A DNA stretch of 64,000 nucleotides from Camarhynchus parvulus (taxonomy: Eukaryota; Chordata; Aves; Passeriformes; Thraupidae). The stretch spans positions 13,705,235 to 13,769,234 of the forward strand of contig NC_044571.1 in the NCBI RefSeq assembly GCF_901933205.1, given 5' to 3'. Below are positions 30,101 through 41,672 of the stretch, piece after piece. The notes under the pieces were generated by a model that was given only the letters and a program-made list of their open reading frames with translations, did not search any database and had not been told where the DNA came from. Position numbers and translations under genes: made by a program. How positions within the stretch are numbered: position 1 is the first letter of the stretch; each line of letters opens with the position of its first letter.

Positions 30101-33100
30101 GTGCCATTCCACTGCTAAGTGCAATCCAAACTAGGAGGCTCACATGTTATGCAGCTTTCCAGTTAAATTTTCCAACAGTCACATGACACAGCACATGGAT
30201 AAAACAAGGGCTGAAGTATTGAAACAGTTGAGCTTAATAAACCATTTCCAATTAATGCAATTCAAATACCACATTCAAGAACTCTTCAACTGGCATGGCA
30301 ACTGCAACTTTCTGCTCCAAAGGAAAATTTCAGCACAGCATTCACTCACGAGAATACACTAGCCCATATCCTTTGCATGAATGACCGAATCTCATTCATA
30401 TTCAAGGTCTAGACTTTTGAACTTAAGAAGTTAAAAATTAAATACAACTACTCTTGAAGTTGTATACAGAAAAAAATACTTATCTCCACTTATTTCCAAA
30501 ACCCCTAAGAGTGAGCTGGTTTATGTCTCATGTGTATTAATTACTATGCCCATGTTAAGGAATACCACTGGCATGGAGAAAAAGTCAGCTCATGTTTTCA
30601 TATAAACACAGGTAAAGAAAAAATGCCAGCTAGCTGTCCTTAGCACAGCTGGACGGCTCAACATGGAGTGAATCATTACATTTACTATCATATTAGCTAC
30701 ACACCAATTTAATAATAAATAATAATAACAACAATATATAACTTGTCAACTCAAATAAGCCTGTTTCAAGTAAATGGTGCTCTGTATGAAACCCACTGTG
30801 CTGGAAAGCAGCTTAACTTACTGCTGATCTGAAACAGATCAACAGGAGGAATTAACAGATGCACAATACTCTAAAATCATTGATTTTAACTCCAACAGCC
30901 TTCCTGTCACAGAAAACACCCAAGTGAAGACACATCTGCCCCTCTAAAGAGAAATGGATCATCAGAAACCAGCACTGTGTACTGTTAAACAGAACAACCC
31001 AAACTAAAATAAAAGCGCGAATTTTCAAAATAGGCTTCCTGATCTAAAACTAATGTTTAGCTGCTTACCCTCAGTTCTAACAAAATAACTTTTTGAGGAT
31101 TTCAATGCATTTGCCAAGAGACAACACAATAATCAAAAGTATCTATAAAGTTTAGTGCAGAGGCACTCAACCAGTTACCAGGCTGTACTATTTTTAGACT
31201 AGAGACCCGAGGCTGTATTTCCTTTGAGCAATTTGGGAGTAGGCTGAAAGTCAGGTGAATCATTTCAGCAGCAAAGCTCTGTCTCGCCATCATCACAGGC
31301 ATTCCCCACAAATAATGACAGGCAAAGAGCCAAAATGTTCTCAGGGGAAACCACGGCCCTGATCAGGTTCTTGATCTTAAAACAACCTGTGCGACCCAGA
31401 CTCCTTCCCTAGGAAGGCACAAGGGGCTTCTAAACCAGACAAACAGAACCAAAACCCCGAGGCCCTGCAGGCTGGATCAGCTCCCTCCAGCAGCACTGCT
31501 GAGACCTGAGCAGGGACAGAGAGCAGCAAGAGGGGCACACAGCCATGACCTCCCCTGTCAGGGCTCTGGGCTTTCAAAGGAGACCCTGGATGAAGCACAT
31601 CTTATGTTTTGCTCTGGTGAGATGCAAAATTTTAAAATTAATTTAAACCTTTTTTTTAGATGTACAATGAGGTTTAAAGCACCAAGCCAAAGAAACCTTA
31701 TTCCCATTTTGATGCCCTGATCAGCTTCTCCTGCAACAAACTGACCAGAAAAGACTGAGTTGTGCTTCTTGGGTCTTATAATCACCTTTTCCTCCCATAA
31801 GAGATAAAAATGTATATCACATTGAAGATTATAATTAGATGTTCCAAACTTTTAACACTCTCCCTAAGCTCTCACAACTTTGACAACTTCCTTCCTAACC
31901 TTTATGAAAAACTTCCATAATTCTCTCTAACCATTCCAGAAAAATACAAATCTCTGCTTTATCCTCTAGTTCCTGACAACCTGCCAAAGAAAAAGCTATT
32001 CCAAATCCCTGGCATAAATAAAATTAATGTTTATGAGCAAAGACTCACACAGTTAAAACCAATTACATAAAAATACTGCCAATACCACATGCTCCAGTTT
32101 CCCTTCAGTCTCACTGAGGTGAAATGTATTAGACTGTTGAACATCTTGTTTCAAAACACTTTTGATCATTAACAAACCACATTATAAAAAAGGTTAGAGG
32201 ATTCTTCTACGTCATTGCTAGTTATTAGTTTGAAGGTATTTTTGCAATCCATAAAAATCTTTCAGAAAAGCAAAACCAGGACTAAACCAAACAAGTAGCA
32301 GCTGAAATGTAAATTATTTTTAGCGAAAAAAATTTGCCTTTCTCTCTATTCAGTCTTAAACCTAATTCTGAAAAACGTCAATTATTGGCACAAGCCTACT
32401 ATTTTAATGAATTAAGTCAGTGAAAATATTTATAATACTGTGTCACTTTTTTTACGTTGACTACAAACTAACAGAAAATTTAAACAGAACAAAGAAACGC
32501 AGGAGAATGTCACATTTACATAGAAAGGTTTAAAAGGAAACAAAAGCCAATAAAATAGCCTCTTGTAACACACAAAGCATCAGAAAAAGGAGAACTATAC
32601 CTTGAGTCACAGTTCAGTGCTCTAATTCATCCTTTCAACCTAATATTTCCAAAAAGAAAAATTACATTTAACTGACTCCAGAAAAGCACAAAAACCCAAA
32701 CATTTTTAAAGTATAAGTAGCAGCCTGTAAAATATTTCAGCAGTTTTGAGAAAAAGGCAGCTTTTTAAAGAGGCCATTACATTAAGCATTATCTTGTTGC
32801 AAACTGGCAACAAGAAAAGCTGTTCTAATCTAGTAACTGTGGAATTCGATAAAACAATTCCTAAACCTATGCCTAATTTTATGATGGATTATGCTGATTT
32901 AAGGGGGACGGGAGACATACCATTCACTCTTCACAACACAGTCCTGTGAAGATCAAGGACTGCTAGTGCAACATAGAGTATTTATGCCATGTTCTCCACC
33001 AACACCTGTGTGAGCCAGCTGCTGGAGCCAGATTTCCTCCCCGTGCCCAGAAGGGGCCGTTTGTGCTACGGCTGAACAGGACCGGCAGGACCTGCGCAGC

Positions 33101-36100
33101 TTCTGAAGGGTTTCTCTCTCTCCTGCACTCACTGCCTATCCCAGCAAGCAGGATTGGGGGTGGGTCCCAGGCTGGCTGGGGACAGGGCCAGGAGAGCTAC
33201 CCTGAGCTGGACAAAGGGATGCTCTATGTGACATGATGTCATGCCCAGAAATAACAAAGTGCTTGGCTTTGTCCCCCAAGATGTCCATCACACAGTGACT
33301 GGCTGGGCACAGCTCTCCTTCTGGGGGTGGTGAGTGACTGCCTGTGCATCACTTGTTTCTCTTCCTCTTTGCTTTACTTAAACTGTCTAGTTCTCAACCC
33401 ATAAGTTTTCTCATTTTTGTCCCCCTTTTCTCTCCCCATGCCAGTGGGGGTGGAAGGAGGGGAGCAAGCACCTGGGTGGGTGCTCAGCTACTGGATGGGG
33501 TCAACCCACCATAACACTGAACATCTGATATAATAACCACACCTTGCAGTTACTCCATTATTTTGTACATGGAGTTTTGTTTGCGCCAAACTTCATAAAA
33601 AGCCAGGTACAGCACCAATTGTTACTGCCTTAGCACACACCAAATTAACATGGAAATTAGACCAGGCCAACACAATCTATTGTCTCTTGACTACCTCACT
33701 ATCTCTTGGTGCTTATCTATGTATGACTTCATTATGAGCTCCATCTCTTTTTCAGCTACTTCAGACAACCTGATTTAACTCTAATTTCCTCCTCTTCCTT
33801 TTCTCAGAAAGACAAGCAGTGTATTTTCCCACTTCCAAAGCCCTGGGGACATCACCATTCATTATTTCCATGGAGCCCATAAGCACGAGCTGCTCCAGGC
33901 CACACACGTTTGCAAAAGAAAGTGTTCAGCTACTCACAACGCACAGAACTGATTTACTTCCACTGGAACCCACTAAGCCAAGAGGATCTAAACATATTTC
34001 AGCTTATCTAAAATCTGGGTCAGGGGAGAGTTGTGATTTCCTTTATGTTTCTGGATACAATTCCTCTTCTTCCGAAGACCAAAGCAAAGATTAATTCAAC
34101 AGTCTTTATCATTACGTACTTACTTTCATCAAGTAAATGTTTCACTTCAGCATTCTCCCAATTACTCTAAACTATCTCAACATCTCTTTATGTGCTTTTC
34201 TATCCCATGACTTTTCACCTTGGCTGTTATTTGTACTGCAACCCAAGACAGGATGTCCTTGCTTCCAGCTTTCATAGGTTTTTTTAATCAACACTGCTCG
34301 TAACACTGCTCTGCTGCTTTCCTATCTTTTGTCCGCATCAGAATTGCTCTCTCTCAAACTGACAGATCATCTTATACTCCTCCTTATATCTTAGGAAAGA
34401 CCCCATCAGCCTGTTTTCTTGGCTTGTAGAAGTCATGCTATTTTTAAATCACTGGCTGTCAGCTCTTCCAGTCCAGAGAAGGAATGCTACCAAATTCATG
34501 TTAATTTCAATAAAAATTTAATTTCAGATTTTCAAATGCCTCCCTATTAGTTTTAGTCTACTCTAAAGAAGGCATTTCAACAATTTCTATGAATTGCTGG
34601 AAGAAAAACATGTCCCAAACATTCTTAGATCTTCAAAAGCTACAAATCCTATCTTTTTGTCCCTCTAGAAAGAAGCTTCCCAAGCTCTCAATTTCTGTCA
34701 AGCAGCATTCTCCACTGCTTCTGCTACTTGCTAGAAAGAAATAAACAAACCCACTGCCATTGTTTATTGCTTCATGCAGATGGGGAGTTCTTGTCCTCTC
34801 TCTTTCACCCAAGGCGTTCAGCTGTGTGCTTACACACCACACCATCTTCAGGGAATACAAAAAAAGCTCAGGCATGCAGACACATCCATGTGCAGGGAAA
34901 GATCACTCCCTTCCCAGCATCCCAAGGCAGAGGATTGCACAGCTCCTCTGATCAGTGGACAAACAGAAACAAACAGAACCCAGACTGAGAAATTTGCTGC
35001 TGCTATGGGAAACAAACATCAAGCAATCCCATCAGCTGAAGGGTGCTCACTTGCAGACTACTAGTCTATGCTTACAGGCAAGAGTGGCCAGCCAAACCAG
35101 GTACTGAAGGCAGAATTTTCAATGCTTAGGCTCTATGAGGAAGAAAAAAATAATCCTGGTGATCCAGTTTGATCATCTACAGCAATTTATGGAATTTGTA
35201 CTAGAACTATACTAAAATACTGAATTCAGAATATATAAAGTCTCAATAACTCACAGAAATTAACTACTCCTTTATTGAATAAACAGCCTGTAAAAGTGAC
35301 TGACAGAGGTAATTCTGTAAATGAAATGCATCACAATCTAGTATTACACTATTATTAGCACTCCCACACACAAATATGTCTGTCACACCAGAGCTCAATA
35401 GTGAGTGCTGAACAAAGTTACCTAACCACAATGACTCTTCCAGACCTTCCAACCAATCTATACTAGGCCTTATAAAACCCCTCAATATTATATATAGTAT
35501 TGGAACATCACTGCCTGCCAACAACTGGCAGTTGTAAACAGGAACAGGTTATAAATAACAGCTGTATCAAAAAGGCTTCCAGCTTACTTGCTGTGCTACA
35601 GCCCTTTCAGAGGAAACCCTTTTTAATGTTCTGAAATGTAAACTTTATCCATGCCCAGGATCTAGGGAATGAAGCACTGGACTTGGAAAAGTGGTAACTG
35701 CAAAAGAATTCAAGAACAAAAGCAGGCAGACAATCCAGCTTGCACATCCAGCTGTCCCTGGTAGCCTTTCAAGGTAAAAACTAAACAGCAGTAAAACAAT
35801 TTTATCCCAGCGTTCCACAAAACTCCTAAAGGGATTCTATTTAAAGTTCTAAAAGACATATTTGAAGAACAATACTGAAAATTCTGGAAAAGTCACAAAA
35901 GTTAATTCCGTGGTATTTTTGTAAGGCAGCAAATAGTTAATTTAATATATTTATCTTTACAAAATCAAGAAAGATAACTCCACCACAATGTACATATACC
36001 ATCTAGTACAAATATTCCAGGCATCAAAGGATCCCCACCTACCAACAAAAGCTCTAATGAAACTGCTGGATGGAAGCTGAAGCCGGTCAGATGAAAATAA

Positions 36101-39100
36101 AAGACAGTAATGTCTGACTAACATTCATCTTCCTGATCCCACACAGTGGCCAGCATAGCAATGGTTAATATTTGTGCTAAGAGGCCATTTTTGTTTTGAA
36201 GATCCATTTAAAGCAAGTGTAAGGTTTTAAGAACTATGCACAGAGAGCAGCAGAAAAAGCACAGCCATAACCAACAAACAGCAGGTAATTATTTAATATC
36301 TTTTAGCCCTAAACTTTTCAAGTGCTATAGATGCACAGTCTCTCCACTAATGTTCTAGTAAAAAGACAAAAAAAAAACCCACCCCCAAAAAAACCCAAAA
36401 AACCAAAAAACAAACAAACAAAAAAAAAACAATAGAAAACTTCCAGTATCTTTTTGTGTAGAAAATCGTCCAGCAGCCATCTTCTATAAGAAGATTAATA
36501 ATGATATTTGGAGACATGAGGCAGGTTTTGATCTCTACTTTCCTACCCTACATGTTGTTCAAATTTTATCTGCCAGTTACCTTTCCAGGCTTTCAGTTCA
36601 GATCCATGCCTCTGCCAAGAAGGCAACATGAGGCATAAACACTCTTTCAAAACCCCCATTTAATATTGCTCCTACAAATGGCAGCAACCAACAGCAATAC
36701 TGACTGATACCTCATTTGCTCTTTATGTCATTTTGGAAGAGGCCTGTGTGTTTCCCCAAGACATGTAAGTTTAATAGGTATGACATAAACGAAACAATTC
36801 CATACCAAAAATTGTATTTGAAAAATGAGAAGGATCTATTGATCATGTTTTCCTCCAGATAAGCCCCAGGGCACAACAGTTCCATGCACTCATTGTGATT
36901 ATCTGCTGCCTGCTCAGCTGTTCTCAGTACAGTAAAATTACTAAATTACAGCCTTTGTGATATTTTTCAGTGCCACTAACTGCAGCAGCCACCACAAATA
37001 TTTTGATTATAACCTGCAAAATCAGGATCTCCCAAGTCACATTCCACCACAAGAATTCACTGTGATTTACTATCTTCAGTCTCCAGCACAAGCACAGCTT
37101 TTTTATCCAAACTCATTAGTGGTACGTGAACATTAATACATGACATGTTCAAAGAGCTAACAAAACAACAAGTTTAACCCCTTAGGTACACAATTAATCC
37201 AATGCATTTGTTTGAAACATGAAACAAAAAGGACAGAATATTGCTAGGTACAACTGACCAAGAGAGCTTCAGTAGCAAACAAGGCCCAGAAACAGCTGGT
37301 TCATATTTCTGACAAAACACACCTCAGACTCAGGTCTCAGACACTTGGTCAGCTGAGCAGCAGCAATGAGAGGATTACATGAGTACAGTATCCTGGCACA
37401 CATTCACAACACAGCCCTAACACAGCTCCAAATGACTCTTTCATGCATGATCAAATGATTACACCATTTATACTTCACTCATCTCTTCATTTGTGCTTAA
37501 TTATATGTAACCTCTGCAGCACAACCATTCATTTGACAAAACACTTGTCAGTAACTTTACTGACAACTGAGTAGCCCGATGTGAAGGAGCAGCTGTGTGG
37601 TTGCTGCCAGCTGGGGCAGGGTTCAGCACTCTGCAGCTCTCCCAGGCTGGCTCATGCCAAGGACAGGCGGCAGGGCAGGCACCAGCAGCTCACGTCTCTG
37701 GGTGGCTTTTTTAAATGCTAAGACACTCCTAGAAAAGCCACTCTACTTTCCTCAGACAGGTTATTACTACCCCAGGCAAGGGACTGACCAACTGGTTACC
37801 CATGTGTGTGGTTGCTGATTAAGTATTGGGTATTTTGGATTAACCTGTCATTGTCTGAGGCCCACCTTACATGCTGAAGCAAGGCTAAATTGAGATGCTC
37901 CATCAATATGAATCTCCAGAATGGGCATTTTTTTCCCCTCAAACAGTCTAGCCCCCAAAATGTACAAAGATCCATGGACCTGAATGTTAGATGACATCTC
38001 TATGATGTGAGCTCACAAGTTCATTTCAGAAAAGATATTTTAGTAATTAATTTAGTCTGGGTCATTAAGGTATGCCCGCACTTGGAAATCTAGCAAAAAA
38101 CTTCCAGAGGAACTACGGAAGTTTGGAAGTACACATCTGAATCCAGTTGGTAGATGTTGTATTTTTTTCCAGAGCAGAATAATATGGAGGCCTGGATAAA
38201 CCTGGAGTGACATGCTAGCATTAAACAAGGTCAAAATTTGTTTATATTGAAACACATTTACAGAAGGTCGTTCTTTTGCAAAGGAATGAAATTGTACAAG
38301 AACCTTGGGAAATGCACTTTGTAATAAACCAAACGGCTTGAACAGAATTCAGGAGTGTGCAAACAGAGTGTACACATAGAAAGAAAGGAAAATGCTGCAC
38401 AGAGTGAACACAGACTTTGTGACACAGAAGTCCCAAGCCCACGGCACAGTAACCTCTGACACACTCACAGCAGCTACAGAGACAGCTGCAAGCTCAACAG
38501 AGCATGGACACTAACAGGACTCAGCTACAAAAACCAAGCAAGTGTCACTGCCTGAACTACTGCCTTCTGGTTTGCTTCACAGGCTTTTAGTACTAGCAAG
38601 CTACTTTAAACAAACTGTCTGTTATAGTGGTTTAAATAGCTGAATTAAGCAGAGAAGGTTTTAAAATAAATGTCATTAATTTATATCACTGGAAAGAATA
38701 GAGACTCTACGGCCTCACTATGCACACAACTGTGTTCCATACAACCCACACGGCTAGTCAGTAATTTAGAAAAGCCCAAGCTGTACTTCAATATATATTG
38801 TCACCAATCATCTTTGAAGAGACGTTTCACCTCACAAGGAATACAAAGTTTCTCTTCCCCAGCTCACCATAATTTTACAAATTACTAAGTCAACTTAGTC
38901 TAAACCAATACAACCAATATAAAAAAGACATAAAGAACACATTGTAGTTTCACTATTGTCAGAAATTAAGTCAAAAAACTTTCTTCACACAAATCCAAAT
39001 CAGAGTAAGTGCAAATTCCATATGAGAAATGTGCATCAGACAACAAAATCAGAAGCCAGGAGCGGGTTATTCACACATTTCCTTTGGGCTTACTCTTCTT

Positions 39101-41530
39101 CAACATTTGTTGAAAATTCAGCCACGTTTTTGTAAAACTGGCACTACATTCACGTAGCTCAATTAAAAAGACCATTTCTTTTGAAGTGAAACACTAAACA
39201 GCCTCTATAAGCTGACCACAAAACAGTGTCTTCTTCCCATCAAACATTCTTACAAATGAACAAACACAACTGAACTGCACCTTGAGTACTGTGCTCCTTA
39301 TACTTGGCATATTTTCTCTCTTGAATACTCATGTACTGCAACACCAGTAAATTCTTTTTTGGCTAACTCAGATATAAATAACACAGTTCCCTGACATGGT
39401 ACATATTGTCCAGGCGTTCCACACCTCAAGCTAGAAAACATTTGCACTATCACTTACATTTTGATGTCAATTTTTCCTCCAGGCCTATGAAGACTCCAGC
39501 TGAACTTGAAATTACCCAAAGCTGCAAACATTTAGGATCACGTAAGTTATGTAACTACATTGAGCTCCATTTATTTGCTTAAACTTCTGTAATTTTCCTA
39601 GTTGAGTTTTCCCGAATAAATACAGGCACTAAAGAGTAAGTGGAGATGTTAAGTGGCCCATAAAACTTATTAAGATCAAGGTGATAGGTTTAGCAAGGTT
39701 GATATAACATAAGCCTACTAATTTTAGAAACTCCTGGTGACCTTTCAAGACTAAACCATAGACTTTTTTTTCTTCAGAGGCTTTAAATGCCAGTGACTAG
39801 ATAGTTTCCCATCAGTCTTAAGACATGAAGACCCTTAAATACACAGCCACACACACAGAAGATGCCAATGACACATCCAGTGACAACTGGATGGAGCACG
39901 TCTAAAGACCAAGGCTGGCCAGGCTGTAATGTCCTGTTCTCATTCTGTTCATTTCCAGTAACAGAAGCCAGACTTAAAATTGTAAAATGAAAATACTTCT
40001 TCTGAAGAATCACGAGACCATAAAGTAATACAGGAACTACAATGTCAAAACAAATGCAGCATTATGAAAAGGCTGCCACAGAAGACATGTCCAAAGGCAA
40101 ACAGTAATGCAAGGTAATATAGAACTGTAGAAATCCTTACCAAAAAGCAAAGTTTAGTCCGAACATCCAAGTCATTAAAGCAAATCCTGAAATCTTTACA
40201 CCTCTTTAGTCACAACTGAAAAGGCTCACAATCACCAGTACTTCCCCAGCAACAATTCACAAACCGAACTTTCAAATAGGCTAAGGTGACACAATTTGTT
40301 TAGTGCCAGGGCTAAAATAAAGATGTTCTAAGCTTTAGGCCATTGTTCTTGCCAGTACAGAAAAACACAGCATAAGAAGCACCAATTCTAGAGAAGAAGC
40401 CCAGCAGTACAGGAAGGGGTGGGGAAGAGGTAACAAACTCAGGTGAGCAGAAACCAGAGAAAGCAGCTTCTAGTCAGGTTCTCCTTTAAGTAGAGACAAG
40501 CGATTTTGCGTTTTGTTTTTTTTTTAATGGTACAAAATCTTGTTTCACTGAGATGATATATCAAGCCCATTACTGGCTTCCCGTACTTACAGCATTCTTT
40601 CACTAATACCATTACCATAATTGTGCAATTGTATTCACTTTTAATCACTTTCTGGCTGAGCACTAGCTTATTTTTGTCCTTTTGTACCCTTACTGTAAGA
40701 GCAGAATGAAGAAACACTCTGTTAAGCTTCACGATGTTACACACGGCCTTTACATCGACTCTGCCAGCAATATTTATACGATAAAAAAATCTCAACAACT
40801 TTAGTGTCAGAGAGCAAGAGTCAAATAACCTCTGATACAGATACGGGTTTATTGTTATCTAGATGGAAGCATGTTTTTTAACAACAACACAAACCACTCC
40901 TGGATTTCATTCCAGGGCTTCTGAAAAGAAAAATGCTATTTATCATCAGCAACATCTCCTGAAGTGCTCCTGAATTTTACACAAACAGGTCTCCCATACA
41001 AGTGCGGATAAGAGTTCATGCCCGAGCTTTAATTAAGCCGATCTCAGCACGGCAGATTCCAATTTTCACGCTAAGACCATTAACTTACTCTCTCCTTCAC
41101 TCGCTAAGCTCACAAAACATCAGGTCAGGAGCCCTTATTTTGATCCCCATCCCAATGGCAGCGGTGTCAGGGGATAACGCTGGCGGAGGGGCAAGCCCGG
41201 CTCTCCCGGCCCTGGGGGAGGCGAGCAGCGGCTGTTTGCCGGCCACCGGCAGCCGCCACCGCGCCCGGGCCCAGGGGTGTCAGCGCGGGGCCTGCGGCGC
41301 AGGGCCCCGGCCGCGCTCCCGGCGCGGGCCGAGGAGCCGCGGCCGAGGAGCGGGCCCTGCGCGCCGGCCGCCGCTGCCCGGGAGAGACCCCCACACGCCC
41401 CCACCCCGCGGCCCCGGCACTCACCGAAGTCGAGGAACTGCTTGATGGAGAGGGGCGAGGGGGAGAAGCGCGAGTAGTACTCGATCTGCTTGGGGATGGG
41501 GTTCTTGAGCAGCGCCCCGCACAGCCGCAT
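53..41530 (-). CDS. PDK3: Pyruvate dehydrogenase kinase isozyme 3 (5' part of gene, exons 1-7)
   Basis: Coding exons join as complement(53..129, 2257..2334, 5621..5710, 7803..7987, 15501..15572, 22653..22794, 41425..41530). They total 750 nt, or 250 intact codons, with GT-AG borders and matching phases. The product phosphorylates and inactivates the E1-alpha subunit of the pyruvate dehydrogenase complex in the mitochondrial matrix, bound to E2 lipoyl domains. Residues about 1-180 form the helical regulatory (BCDHK-type) domain, and the ATP-binding GHKL domain starts about residue 185. Visible landmarks are RNRHND at 116-121 and the pair His243/Glu247, equivalent to PDK2 His239 and the catalytic base Glu243. 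The motif YENKSPEDP (94-102) and the N-terminus MRL..LLK.P.PKQIE favour PDK3 over PDK1, PDK2 and PDK4. The N-box Asn, G boxes and C-terminal tail lie beyond position 1. No frameshift or stop is seen. Confidence 0.96.
130..2256 (-). other. PDK3 intron 6
   Basis: A 2.1-kb intron with no recognisable gene or repeat. It contains a T run at about 1281-1297 and an AT-rich T/A stretch at about 1673-1700. Short ORFs here (for example near 484-720 and 1350-1691, plus) show no family signature. Confidence 0.8.
2257..2334 (-). CDS. PDK3: PDK3 coding exon 6 (residues 199-225)
   Basis: A 78-nt exon between acceptor TTTTGTAG (before 2334) and donor GTAATT (after 2257). It encodes [20 protein letters not shown] and EVEEFN. 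The DAYE.AK.LC.QYY pattern is shared by all PDKs and opens the C-terminal domain. The donor lacks the usual +5 G, so it is somewhat weaker than the other donors in this gene. Confidence 0.94.
2335..5620 (-). other. PDK3 intron 5
   Basis: A 3.3-kb intron. Its main content is a roughly 0.95-kb CR1 retroposon (2915-3868) on the opposite strand. The remaining sequence is ordinary AT-rich intron with a 14-A run near 4680. I see no other structure. Confidence 0.8.
2915..3868 (+). mobile_element. CR1 LINE, 5'-truncated, 3' end intact
   Basis: Avian CR1 (non-LTR retroposon) remnant, antisense to PDK3. It begins within the reverse-transcriptase ORF (a degraded [14 protein letters not shown] segment around 2930-2965). 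It continues through the GC-rich CR1 body (about 2965-3350) and the conserved 3' portion (GAGAGGGTGTGGAGTCTCC at 3705-3723, then CTGGAGATGTTCAAGAACC). It ends in the diagnostic octamer, ATTCTGTA, twice (3853-3868). Reading frames on both strands across this interval (up to about 207 aa) are shadows of the dead element. The degree of decay suggests a moderately old insertion. Confidence 0.93.
5621..5710 (-). CDS. PDK3: PDK3 coding exon 5 (residues 169-199)
   Basis: A 90-nt exon between acceptor ATTTTAG (before 5710) and donor GTAAGA (after 5621). It encodes [20 protein letters not shown] followed by [10 protein letters not shown], the linker from the helical regulatory domain into the ATP-binding domain. 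The [10 protein letters not shown] core is typical of PDK isozymes. Confidence 0.95.
5711..7802 (-). other. PDK3 intron 4
   Basis: A 2.1-kb unique-looking intron. I see no repeat family, RNA gene or open frame with coding character. Confidence 0.75.
7803..7987 (-). CDS. PDK3: PDK3 coding exon 4 (residues 107-169)
   Basis: A 185-nt exon between acceptor CTCCAG (before 7987) and donor GTAAGT (after 7803). It encodes [20 protein letters not shown], then [15 protein letters not shown], then [19 protein letters not shown]. Arg116 and His119 (PDK2 Arg112/His115) and Arg158/Arg162 are the conserved pocket residues. RHNDV and PTMAQGVIE are family hallmarks. Residue 107, made at the exon 3/4 junction, reads Asp (GA|C). 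Confidence 0.96.
9043..9108 (-). mobile_element. CR1 3'-end fragment
   Basis: The plus strand reads GAATCACAGAAATCATTG, then a block resembling GGTCATCTAGTCCAATCCC. This is the reverse complement of the common CR1 3' terminus, truncated to about 65 bp. It is in the same orientation as PDK3. Confidence 0.75.
14275..14450 (-). mobile_element. Degraded CR1 fragment (probable)
   Basis: The plus strand contains CAGTACCCAGAACTGCAGGC and, further on, a GAGTAAATGG..ACTTTCC block. Their order and spacing resemble the reverse-oriented CR1 body (CCAGAACTGCACACAGTA..CCAG). Divergence is high. A 174-codon frame overlapping it (13970-14494, plus) is then fortuitous. Confidence 0.42.
14844..14858. repeat. 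(TG)n microsatellite, short
   Basis: About seven TG dinucleotides followed by a T-rich stretch. No functional inference. Confidence 0.85.
15501..15572 (-). CDS. PDK3: PDK3 coding exon 3 (residues 83-107)
   Basis: A 72-nt exon between acceptor TTTCAG (before 15572) and donor GTGAGT (after 15501). It encodes [19 protein letters not shown] and HVLD. Tyr84 and Ser87 line the allosteric pocket known from PDK1/PDK2 structures. The YENKSPEDP stretch is the segment that best separates PDK3 from its paralogues. The exon is too short to stand out as an ORF and was found by splice sites and homology. Confidence 0.94.
16451..16456. repeat. Target-site duplication, left copy
   Basis: GTTAAG immediately before the LTR's TG. 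The matching copy is at 16840-16845. Confidence 0.85.
16457..16839 (+). mobile_element. Solo LTR of a passerine endogenous retrovirus, with target-site duplication
   Basis: A 383-bp element starting TGTCACAGACAT and ending CACCACCACA. It is flanked on both sides by the hexamer GTTAAG (16451-16456 and 16840-16845), a target-site duplication. An AATAAA signal lies at 16760-16765, about 75 bp before the 3' end, as expected for the LTR polyadenylation region. The sequence resembles a high-copy songbird LTR that I recall from zebra finch-type genomes. A 6-bp duplication is typical of class II (ERVK-like) elements. No internal viral genes are present, so it is a recombined solo LTR, antisense to PDK3. 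Confidence 0.9.
16840..16845. repeat. Target-site duplication, right copy
   Basis: GTTAAG immediately after the LTR's terminal CA, identical to 16451-16456. Confidence 0.85.
20881..20947. repeat. TTA/TTTA-rich low-complexity tract
   Basis: Imperfect TTATTA units with scattered C and G. The 3' end runs into the left arm of a hairpin (20934-20968). Confidence 0.8.
20934..20968. repeat. Perfect 14-bp inverted repeat, 7-nt loop
   Basis: TTTTATCATCTTAT (20934-20947) and its exact reverse complement ATAAGATGATAAAA (20955-20968) flank TTTTGAC. It is AT-rich, at the edge of the TTA tract. Function unknown. Confidence 0.85.
22163..22207. repeat. Tandem duplication of 22-23 bp (2 copies)
   Basis: ACACCAGATTTTGACCCA(TTCC) occurs at 22163-22184 and again, with one extra T, at 22185-22207. 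A recent slippage-type duplication. Confidence 0.9.
22653..22794 (-). CDS. PDK3: PDK3 coding exon 2 (residues 36-83)
   Basis: The acceptor is CTGCCAG before 22794 and the donor GTAAGT follows 22653. It encodes [20 protein letters not shown] and on to [10 protein letters not shown], with Trp83 split across the junction. This is the most conserved part of the regulatory domain in all PDKs. Leu57 corresponds to PDK2 Leu53, one wall of the dichloroacetate pocket. The exon is 142 nt, entering after base 1 of a codon and leaving after base 2. Confidence 0.96.
33007..33516 (+). mobile_element. Avian LTR fragment (probable)
   Basis: The 3' portion resembles a widespread avian ERV LTR: GTGCATCACTTGTTTCTCTT, TTAAACTGTC..TCTCAACCCA, TTTTCTC..CCCATGCCAGTGGGG, and the terminus GGGGTCAACCCACCATAACA. 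The left edge is uncertain (a TG at 33007 is a guess) and no target-site duplication was found. It contains no viral gene. Antisense to PDK3. Confidence 0.6.
36367..36433. repeat. A-rich/AAAC low-complexity tract
   Basis: Runs of A broken by C clusters, with CAAACAAACA units. Simple repeat, possibly a decayed poly(A) tail, although no retroposon body is recognisable next to it. Confidence 0.85.
37565..37850. other. Unassigned GC-richer block in intron 1
   Basis: Stands out from its AT-rich surroundings by base composition. It carries a 73-codon frame with no recognisable motif. It could be a repeat fragment or a regulatory element, and nothing in the sequence decides between them. Confidence 0.3.
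41425..41530 (-). CDS. PDK3: PDK3 coding exon 1 (residues 1-36, start codon)
   Basis: The ATG is at 41530-41528 in a favourable context (GCC before ATG, G at -3). It encodes a short basic start, [20 protein letters not shown], followed by [15 protein letters not shown], which is the family's usual N-terminus, so the start is secure. The exon ends after the first base of the Gly36 codon at a GTGAG donor (41424-41420). It sits inside the CpG island. The residues CGA at 4-6 and Tyr18 differ from the mammalian form as I remember it; the rest of the segment is strongly conserved. Confidence 0.95.
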
Positions 41531-41660
41531 GGCGCGGCCCGCCCGGCTCCGCTGCGCTCCCGCCGGCGGCGGCTCCTGCCTGGGGCGGCCGCTCCGCGCT
41601 GCCCGTCGCGCTCCGCGGCCCGGCCCGGCCCGGCGGGAGGGGCGAGCGCCGAGCCCGCTT

Positions 41661-41672
41661 CGCGCACGCGCA
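41661..41672. promoter_or_regulatory. NRF1-type binding site
   Basis: CGCGCACGCGCA fits the consensus YGCGCAYGCGCR at all 12 positions. NRF1 drives many nuclear genes for mitochondrial proteins, which suits PDK3. It lies about 131 bp upstream of the ATG. Confidence 0.7.

Larger units (their letters stand above)
22795..41424 (-). other. PDK3 intron 1
   Basis: An 18.6-kb first intron, as long first introns often are. Recognised content is an LTR fragment at about 33007-33516 and an A/C-rich tract at 36367-36433. A GC-richer block at about 37565-37850 is unassigned. The final 0.25 kb next to exon 1 belongs to the CpG island. I see no nested gene or RNA gene. Many short frames on both strands have no coding signature. 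Confidence 0.75.
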